Shown here: piece by piece, positions 29,901-35,294 of the stretch
How the letters are laid out: each line of letters begins with the position of its first letter
How positions within the stretch are numbered: the stretch's first letter is position 1
From: a virus
Length of the DNA stretch: 35,294 nt
Virus record (IMG/VR): IMGVR_UViG_3300030331_001818
Coordinates: 1-35,294 of that record
Reading direction: 5' to 3' (one strand)
Notes under the pieces: generated by a model
What the model was told of the DNA's origin: nothing
What the model saw: only the letters and a program-made list of their open reading frames with translations
Database searches by the model: none
Translations under genes and position numbers: made by a program

Positions 29901-32649
29901 AATTACAATGTCTATTCAGGTATTTACTAGTGAAAATACTTTAGTGTTTGAAACAGAGCCACTAGATGCAGCTCCTGGGATATTTTTTGAAGGCTCTGAT
30001 ACATTTGATATAACTGGAGGCTTTCATCAATCTGGAAGTTCTGCTGGTGACCAAAATCAAACAGGAACACTACCTGGAATAGTCACTATAGCTGCATCAA
30101 ATTGTTTTACTTTTGGAAATGGTGTAGAAAGTAATAAGATAAGAGATTCTATATCAGGAAAAGATTTTAATTTGGGTAATAGAGTATATGGTGCCACTGA
30201 ACAAATATATAAAAGAGCTCATAGATTTGCAGACATAACTTACAGTGGTATTTATAATGACGAATCAAACATAAATAAACTTAATGAATTTAACTTAGGA
30301 CTTGTAAACTTTAAATTGTGTGAAGATATTTATGGGCCTATAGAAGTTTTGTCAGGGAGAAAAACTGATGTTCTTACTTTACAAGAAGATAAAATATCAT
30401 ATGTATTAGCAGGTAAAAATTTATTGTCAGATGCCACAGGTGGTAGTGCACTAACTTCTGTCCCTGAAGTTTTAGGGACACAAATATCTAGGATAGAAAA
30501 ATATGGTATTAGTAATAATCCAGAAAGTTTTACAGAATGGGGTGCGGACAAGTTTTTTACTGATGCAAAAAGAGGAGCTGTAATACAATTAAAAGGTGGT
30601 AGTGCACAAGACGAAAGACTTGGTGTTGTATCCGAAGTAGGTATGCGTGGCTATTTTAGAGATTTATTTAATGAATCTCTTAGGTTTCAAAAAATTGGTG
30701 GGTTTGACCCTTACATGAATGAATATGTTTTAAGTTTTAACAACACAAAACTACCATTAGAAGATGCGGTCTATGCGTGTGGTATGTCTAATACTTTACA
30801 AGTTGTTGCTGGTACAGATGAAACAGTAAAATATCAACTCACTGAAGTTTCAGGTAATGCACGTTTGAATTATGCTTTTGGCGATGGTAGTGGAAGCACA
30901 ACAGAAATAAAAGCTGAATGGGTAGATGGTTCTGGAGTTACTCAAACCGCTACTAGTGGGCCTGTAAGTACGGATGGTTTTATTACAATTGTTAGAGATG
31001 TACCTTCTATTACACTAGTTACTATTACACTTATACAAACAGCGGGTAATCAGTTTGTGACTTTGACGCAAGATTGTCCATTGTCAAACACTTTAAATAT
31101 AGTTCAAGTTTGTGTAACAAATGACGATGAAAACACGTTGTCTTCTTTCAATCAATATTTTTGGAATACTTTTTCAGGAACACCAACACCGCCATTTTAC
31201 ACTAGTCCAACATTTACGTCTGCTACAACCTCAACATTTGTTGATTTTGCTGAAGGAAGTTCATCGCCAGTTGTTTCGCAGTATTCAATACAAACAGGAC
31301 AAACAGGGCAAAGTGGTTTTCCACCAACTGGCTCGTATGTTACATTATTGTCAAACCAAATATCTCCAGCTAATTTTACGTTTGATTTAGCTAATGATAA
31401 ATTTAAGTTTTTAAATAGTAATACTTTGTATAATAACACCGCAGCTGACATCACCAGTTTATTAAACTTGGCTACAAATGCCACGCCTATAACAGAAGAA
31501 GTTGCAGGAGTTAAATACAGTGCACAGTTTATTAGACCAGCTTCTAATACTACATATTTATATTTAATTTGGGATTATAGAAGTGTGCAAGCTACAAACT
31601 TAAGTTATCAGGTTGGTACTGGAGACTTTGCTGCTGATACTTTTGCGGCATGTTGTGTCAACACACCAGCTCCGTACTTCTTAGATGGTGCAACATTATC
31701 TAGTTCAAATGTAGTTTACGCATCAGCTCAACAATCAGTACCTGCTAATGATGGGTATTATAGTGATGGAACTGTTGTAAGACTACAAAAACTAGGATTA
31801 CTTCAAAACATAATTCCTTGCTTGTGTGGTGTTTCATGTGGAAATGTAGGTATCAATTGGAAAACTACCTTAACGGCTGTTTTAAAATCTAGACATACTT
31901 TTACGTCAAACGGTGCAGTTATAGTAAGGTTTATTCCATTTGATATGCCTGTTGGTATTAAAGTTACATATGACGGTGTAATATATAATAAATGGTCGTC
32001 AAGTATTTTTGGTGATGTCGCTCCAAACAGTTTGAATACACCAGTATTTTTAGGAGACTCAAATCAAGGAACACCTCCTTCTGCTGGCAACTATGCTGTT
32101 CTTGAACTAAATTCGTTGTCTCAATATCAAATTGTTCCAAATACAACACAGTTTGTTTCTGTAGGTTCAGGACAAATCAAGACTACAGCTGCAAACCCTG
32201 GTGTTTGTACTATAGTAGTTCCAGCAACTAACCCAGCAATACAATATTTGGATATTGAAGTATATAATTTAATAAGCAACAATGATGGTCTTTCTAAAAC
32301 ATTTAGTGTTGAGTGTCCTGCTAATTTAGTATCATTTACTTCAAGTGATGTTACTAGAAGCACTGCAACATCGGGTGGTGGTGCATGTTTAGACCCTAAT
32401 GACGCTAGAAGTTTATTCCGTCAACCAAACATACCAGCTCAAGCTATTATATCAGTAAACGACCAAATTTATGCAAACAACAATGGAGATTTAGCTGTTA
32501 ACACAGACCCTACTTCACCTGGTTATGGCAACAGAGCTTTTAGTGCTGGTGGATGGATAAGAGTAGAACAACAAGCTAACGGAGTAACAGCAATACTGTT
32601 AAGTGATGAAAGTATAGTAACCCAGGTAGCTACAGTTTGTGCACCATAA
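26947..32649 (+). CDS. Large tail stabilisation protein (P22 gp10-like)
   Basis: This 1900-residue protein is the largest in the window. Its N-terminus has FIQGRMNKSVDERLVPQGEY (8-27), then a block N-V-R-L-G-S-x-E-N-S-E-I-G-S-V-E-N, which is the signature start of the stabilisation proteins of crAss-like and related podoviruses. Later parts are Cys-containing beta domains, including one with FGDGSGSTTEIKAEWVDGSG (residues near 1315-1335) that resembles an Ig/PKD-type insert. It probably plugs and lengthens the tail tube under the ring proteins and carries surface domains. Compared with P22 gp10 (about 470 residues) it is very long. The next gene encodes a part I recall at the end of similar proteins. 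Confidence 0.85.
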   Translation: MAKTTRNFIQGRMNKSVDERLVPQGEYIDALNVRLGSTENSEIGSVENSKGNTLLVTPEFPSGTSHAWQCIGAFADEANETIYWFVHADLVSIGATTKLDMIVSYNKFTQVVTNHVVSIDDGGGVQTTLNFSDTHLINGINKVENLLFFTDNLNPPRFIDVDKNYPDPIGNIDQFSAESILVVKKPPVAAPAIRLFNTTQSETYLDERFICFAYRYKYANNEYSATSQFSLPAFTPEQFNLSLDSGLNEGMINAFNTAEITYNTGGSLVTEIQLLFKESTNNIVKIIESFNKAELGLGDNNDETFIFDNSKIFTILPDSEILRLYDNVPLLAKAQTVMGNRLMYGNYFEGYDLVDSNNNPIQFNYEASLQATDINETILTPVLSTGTYQIDCTTGSSPVTTTSADAVMGVFLTEDGTASGVPIPLKSGNVLDFDFNFIHNQFTGDISGSFSPPTATTPLTNLAFTFVLPRDYTSASDLATSSEFVSFMGSPTNIKPLAQSNTGNTVSDRFNSLMPSGLAGASGGSTTTLEKCWSGTKDIFCTGNTSLFDTAFATFAIGTSSTNQAFLSIQLMAVAYVDTCPQTGGATATQICYEYLKFSGAQASFKTLNNPPSLKSNRNYEVAIVYMDEFNRSSTPIVSPNNAVAVPCVNAVTKNQIKVEIPVAMHPPQWAVKYKFCVQPDRSGYNTVYTNLFFNDPKTARIWCLLEGENAQKVEKGDRLIVKRDSSGPVTSCVYATVLEKEVKIDDFITVPIPGSSENAVVPAGAYMAITPRDFSAALDPDAVFNPGTDGMLAFGNGNTNFSNPSKDSSFGPQVAYLLSTEVNSSPTTSDPQFADVPVPQGSVINMNFRFARLGPGDGNKNCERVIYDLELTGLVAQNSYENMYDWFEGDNIESLLNTGLWEVGDSGSDGNFVYDDSLYYGGALNSVFQVASAAAGGFGQFVKTFNMRFFRMNNPAGNASTSNALGVVVRGGRACGGTEKRRSRITMSIQVFTSENTLVFETEPLDAAPGIFFEGSDTFDITGGFHQSGSSAGDQNQTGTLPGIVTIAASNCFTFGNGVESNKIRDSISGKDFNLGNRVYGATEQIYKRAHRFADITYSGIYNDESNINKLNEFNLGLVNFKLCEDIYGPIEVLSGRKTDVLTLQEDKISYVLAGKNLLSDATGGSALTSVPEVLGTQISRIEKYGISNNPESFTEWGADKFFTDAKRGAVIQLKGGSAQDERLGVVSEVGMRGYFRDLFNESLRFQKIGGFDPYMNEYVLSFNNTKLPLEDAVYACGMSNTLQVVAGTDETVKYQLTEVSGNARLNYAFGDGSGSTTEIKAEWVDGSGVTQTATSGPVSTDGFITIVRDVPSITLVTITLIQTAGNQFVTLTQDCPLSNTLNIVQVCVTNDDENTLSSFNQYFWNTFSGTPTPPFYTSPTFTSATTSTFVDFAEGSSSPVVSQYSIQTGQTGQSGFPPTGSYVTLLSNQISPANFTFDLANDKFKFLNSNTLYNNTAADITSLLNLATNATPITEEVAGVKYSAQFIRPASNTTYLYLIWDYRSVQATNLSYQVGTGDFAADTFAACCVNTPAPYFLDGATLSSSNVVYASAQQSVPANDGYYSDGTVVRLQKLGLLQNIIPCLCGVSCGNVGINWKTTLTAVLKSRHTFTSNGAVIVRFIPFDMPVGIKVTYDGVIYNKWSSSIFGDVAPNSLNTPVFLGDSNQGTPPSAGNYAVLELNSLSQYQIVPNTTQFVSVGSGQIKTTAANPGVCTIVVPATNPAIQYLDIEVYNLISNNDGLSKTFSVECPANLVSFTSSDVTRSTATSGGGACLDPNDARSLFRQPNIPAQAIISVNDQIYANNNGDLAVNTDPTSPGYGNRAFSAGGWIRVEQQANGVTAILLSDESIVTQVATVCAP

Positions 32650-32660
32650 AATAATTAAAT

Positions 32661-33482
32661 ATGCCTTTTAGTAATCAAACAATAACATATAGTGAATCAG
32701 TATCAGGCTGGCCATCTTTTTATTCTTTTATACCAGAACAAATATTAGGTATGAACGGCAGATTATATACTTTTAAAAATGGCAAACTGTTTGAACACAA
32801 CTCTGATGTTGCACCACGTAACAACTATTATGGTACACAATTCAATTCTACCATAACAAGCGTATTTAATGAAGCACCTTTAGAAAATAAAATTTTTAAA
32901 ACAATAGGCATACAATCTGATGACCATTGGTCAGCAATTGTTTCTTCAGACATTCAAACAACAGGTTTTATTACTGATTCATTTTTTGAACAAAAAGAAG
33001 GAGCATGGTATGCGTATTTAAGAAACAATGAAGCAAACCCTGTTAGTGGTGAGTTTCCTTTACGTTCTGTTCAGGGTATAGGTATACAATCAGTAAGAAC
33101 AGGAGTCGGTACAAACAACTGTGTTATTACTTTCCCAGCCGATGTTCCTCTACCGTCTGGTATTATGCCAGGTAGTTTGACTACCACAAATGGTGATGTA
33201 GTCTTTTTTACGGTAGCACCTTTTAACACAGTTATGACTCCTAGTTCTACTGGTCAAGTTTTATCTGTAGACAGAGCAAATAATCAAATAACTTTAGATA
33301 ATACAGCTGGAACCGCTTTACCTGCTAGTGGTACAGATGCTTATATATTTATTGTAAAGAATTCTATAGCTGAATCACACGGTATTCTAGGCCATTATGC
33401 TGAGTTTAAACTAACAAATAGCAATACAGCCTCTGTAGAGCTCTTTGCGGTCGATTCAGACATCATGAAAAGTTTCCCTTAA
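32661..33482 (+). CDS. Stabilisation protein companion (C-terminal part as separate gene?)
   Basis: This 273-residue protein has SGWPSFYSFIPEQILGMNGR, then YTFKNGKLFEHNSD and RNNYYGTQFNSTITSVFNEA, PLENKIFKTIGIQSDDHWSA. I recall this sequence style as the last part of crAss-like stabilisation proteins. Here it stands as a separate gene 11 bases after the 1900-residue gene, so the large protein may be split into two chains, or this may be a free partner. A beta block at about residues 155-235 (GDVVFFTVAPFNTVMTPSST, ...ASGTDAYIFIVKNS) resembles the inserts in other virion genes. It belongs to the tail. Confidence 0.78.
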   Translation: MPFSNQTITYSESVSGWPSFYSFIPEQILGMNGRLYTFKNGKLFEHNSDVAPRNNYYGTQFNSTITSVFNEAPLENKIFKTIGIQSDDHWSAIVSSDIQTTGFITDSFFEQKEGAWYAYLRNNEANPVSGEFPLRSVQGIGIQSVRTGVGTNNCVITFPADVPLPSGIMPGSLTTTNGDVVFFTVAPFNTVMTPSSTGQVLSVDRANNQITLDNTAGTALPASGTDAYIFIVKNSIAESHGILGHYAEFKLTNSNTASVELFAVDSDIMKSFP

Positions 33483-33488
33483 AATTAG

Positions 33489-33496
33489 TATCTTTG
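33489..33496 (+). promoter_or_regulatory. -7 box before the 33511 gene (TATCTTTG)
   Basis: A perfect TATCTTTG six bases after the previous stop and 14 bases before ATG 33511. It should start transcription of the cupin-like and internal virion protein genes. Confidence 0.7.
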
Positions 33497-33510
33497 TGAT
33501 AATTATTTAG

Positions 33511-34050
33511 ATGAGCAGTAAAGAAACTTTGATAGCTGAACAAGTTTTGAGTGGTATTCCACAATTGACTGGAATAATGTGGGATAAAATAAAAACCTTT
33601 CAAGCAAACTTAAACAGTGTCGAAGGTTGTATGAATCACGAATCTGGTACTGAACAAAGTGATGAATTGAAAAAAAATTTACCTTTGAAACAGCATTTAG
33701 AAGGTGGTATATATACAAGGGAACTTTTTATGCCAAAGGGTAGTGTTGTTGTGAGTATGATACATAAACAAAGCCACCCTACATTTGTTTTGAAAGGAGT
33801 GTTCTCTTATTTAGATGATAAAGGTGTAGTGAGGGTAGTGAAAGCACCTCATAAAATTTTTACTCAAGTGGGAGCACAAAGAGTTTTTTATGTACACGAA
33901 GACACAATTATATGTGGGGTGTACAAGACAAACGCTAAAAGTTTTTTAGAAGCAGAAGCGGATGTTTACACAAATGATTATAACGACCTTCCAAAAAAGG
34001 TTATAAAAGAAATAAAAAAAATATGGCAGGAGCAGCAACAGCAGTTATAA
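33511..34050 (+). CDS. Cupin-like phage protein
   Basis: The 179-residue protein has a core of short strands that fits a cupin barrel: GGIYTRELFMPKGSVVVSMI (64-83), HKQSHPTFVLKGVFSYLDDK (84-103), HKIFTQVGAQRVFYVHEDTI (112-131). The two His of the first motif (H84, H88) are present, and HED in the last. Similar cupin-like proteins are common in podovirus structural regions, role unclear; perhaps virion assembly or fibre attachment. It has its own promoter box and its C-terminal Gln-rich end (IWQEQQQQL) overlaps the next gene by 28 bases. Confidence 0.72.
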   Translation: MSSKETLIAEQVLSGIPQLTGIMWDKIKTFQANLNSVEGCMNHESGTEQSDELKKNLPLKQHLEGGIYTRELFMPKGSVVVSMIHKQSHPTFVLKGVFSYLDDKGVVRVVKAPHKIFTQVGAQRVFYVHEDTIICGVYKTNAKSFLEAEADVYTNDYNDLPKKVIKEIKKIWQEQQQQL

Positions 34051-34958
34051 CTGGAGTCGGTTTACTTTTATCAGCCACAGGCATGGGTATGAATTTTGCC
34101 GCTGCTGGACGAGCAAGGAGAGCTCAAGCAGATGCAGAATTTGATGCACAAAACGCCTTAAAAAAAGCTAGAAAAAAACTTAACGTAAACTTTTACGAAA
34201 ATTTATCTATCAATAAGGAAGCTTATGAATTAGAAAGAGAGGCTTTACTTTCTGCTGGTGCACAAGCAACAGCGGCAGGTGCAGAAAGCGAGAGAGGTGC
34301 AGCTGCTGTAGCAGGTAGAGTGTTGGCAGCTCAAAACCAAGCTCAAGCTCAACAAAGGGTTGCAATGAGTAAAGAACAAAAAGCACTCGATACTTTAGTT
34401 GCAAGAGAAGATTCAAGATTAAGAGATATAGGTGTACAGTTAGATTTAGAAGAAGTCGCTGGTGCACAAGTAGCTGCGGGTAGGGCAGAGCAACAAGCTG
34501 GCCAGTTTCAAGCAGCAGCAATGCAGGGAATAATAGATACAACTAAAGCAGGATTGGCGTTTGGAGACGCTTTAGGTCAAGTGAAAGCATCTAGAGGTGG
34601 TGACCTTGCAGAAATAAATTCAAGGTTTGATGATAAAAGCGGTTTATTTAGACGTGCTGACGTGGAAGGTACTATGGAAGAAAACTTCAATAAATTTCTA
34701 GAAACTGACGCAGGTAAAGAATTAGGTTTGAACCCTGATGATTTTACAAAAACATTTGAGATAAGAACCCGACCAGCTTTAGATGATGAAGGCAACTCAC
34801 AAATAAGTGGTCAAGTAGCATTTGAAGATGCTTTCAGAAAACAATTAACGCCACAGGGAATCAAAGCGTTTGAAGATTATTTAAAAGAGATAGCCAGAGG
34901 TGTAGATACAAGTGGTCTTCAACCATCATCATCTTTTGTTGTAAGCCCTTCAAACTAA
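34023..34958 (+). CDS. Putative internal virion (DNA ejection) protein
   Basis: This 311-residue protein opens with a hydrophobic, Gly/Ala-rich segment (AVITGVGLLLSATGMGMNFA, about 7-26), then long Ala/Gln-rich helices (AAAVAGRVLAAQNQAQAQQR, AGRAEQQAGQFQAAAMQG) and a charged C-terminus. Such a one-segment start plus Ala/Gln coiled region is typical of T7 gp14-like and P22 gp7/gp20-like ejection proteins, which travel in the capsid and form a channel in the host envelope. The family is not proven. It overlaps the cupin-like gene by 28 bases and precedes another long helical protein. Confidence 0.7.
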   Translation: MAGAATAVITGVGLLLSATGMGMNFAAAGRARRAQADAEFDAQNALKKARKKLNVNFYENLSINKEAYELEREALLSAGAQATAAGAESERGAAAVAGRVLAAQNQAQAQQRVAMSKEQKALDTLVAREDSRLRDIGVQLDLEEVAGAQVAAGRAEQQAGQFQAAAMQGIIDTTKAGLAFGDALGQVKASRGGDLAEINSRFDDKSGLFRRADVEGTMEENFNKFLETDAGKELGLNPDDFTKTFEIRTRPALDDEGNSQISGQVAFEDAFRKQLTPQGIKAFEDYLKEIARGVDTSGLQPSSSFVVSPSN

Positions 34959-34970
34959 CAATAAATAACT

Positions 34971-35294
34971 ATGGCAAAAACATATTACGGATACGCACAA
35001 AGAGAAGTTTCATCATCAGTAGATTGGAGCGGGGTTGCTCGAAAATTTACCAACATGCTGGAAATGGAACAAGCTGCAAGAGAAGCTGACCAAGCAGCAT
35101 TAGACCAAGCAAATACTGAATTAGCTACAACCTTACAAAGTGCTCCAAACGGGGAAACACAAGAGCTTCATAATTATATGTTAGACTTTGCAAACAATGC
35201 GTCTAACTATCAGCTTTTACTCAAACGTTCTGTTGATAACGGCAATATGAGTAAAAAACAATATACAAATGCCGTAAACAATTTAATGGCTGGG
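34971..35294 (+). CDS. Putative internal virion protein, cut by the window end
   Basis: Only the first 108 codons are in the window; no stop is reached. The visible start is MAKTYYGYAQREVSSSVDWS, then GVARKFTNMLEMEQAAREAD, followed by an acidic/Gln-rich helix (QAALDQANTELATTLQSAPN) and more helices. The W-x-G-V-x-x-K-x-x-x-M-L pattern and helical nature are common in large internal virion or ejection proteins. It begins 12 bases after the preceding probable ejection gene, so the two are likely expressed together. Confidence 0.6.
   Translation, partial: MAKTYYGYAQREVSSSVDWSGVARKFTNMLEMEQAAREADQAALDQANTELATTLQSAPNGETQELHNYMLDFANNASNYQLLLKRSVDNGNMSKKQYTNAVNNLMAG

Overview
The window reads as part of an AT-rich tailed-phage genome whose host is probably a member of Bacteroidota, perhaps a marine flavobacterium. 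Three lines support this. (i) Several genes follow a TATCTTTG-type -7 box, the promoter form of Bacteroidota, and clear Shine-Dalgarno sequences are mostly absent. (ii) One gene encodes an outer-membrane-type beta-barrel protein with a signal peptide. (iii) The genes before the terminase, the terminase, portal, capsid, ring proteins and stabilisation protein have the order and sequence flavour I recall from crAss-like (Crassvirales-related) phages. This affinity is from memory of the families, not from a search. No integrase, lysogeny module, tRNA, CRISPR array or insertion sequence was recognised.

Layout. Positions 1-805: intergenic DNA with inverted repeats, one small gene, a strong terminator, and a 235-base gap with repeated TGTCGA sites beside an AT-only tract. 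806-2675: a complete phage chaperonin pair, GroEL followed by an overlapping GroES. 2641-3072: the only minus-strand gene, a small winged-helix-like protein whose tail overlaps that of groES. 3110-5128: eleven tightly packed small genes, mostly for Lys/Cys-rich proteins. 5131-8417: a small structural protein, a one-helix coiled-coil protein, a secreted thioredoxin-fold protein without CXXC, the beta-barrel protein, an M15 peptidase (endolysin) and a holin. Most of these genes overlap by four bases. 8423-14695: receptor-binding/tail-fibre genes built from recurring modules. 14700-17998: three genes before the terminase, then the large terminase. 17999-23054: portal, putative scaffold and major capsid protein, closed by a UUCG-loop terminator. 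23120-25212: a head-associated gene and three tandem paralogous small genes. 25300-33482: two ring/connector proteins, a 1900-residue tail stabilisation protein and a companion protein. 33511-35294: a cupin-like protein and two probable internal virion proteins, the last cut by the window end.

Working together. Almost everything from 5131 onward is late: packaging, head, connector, tail, adhesion and lysis. The chaperonin pair may help fold the phage's own capsid or fibre proteins, or replace host GroEL/GroES. The Lys/Cys-rich genes could encode packaged or DNA-binding accessory proteins. Their function is not known to me.

The points most worth a second look are the complete groEL-groES pair plus a terminase-linked gene that may have GroES-like folds, the beta-barrel protein inside the lysis region, the string of small basic proteins, the duplicated small virion genes with a copied leader, and the TGTCGA repeat cluster.
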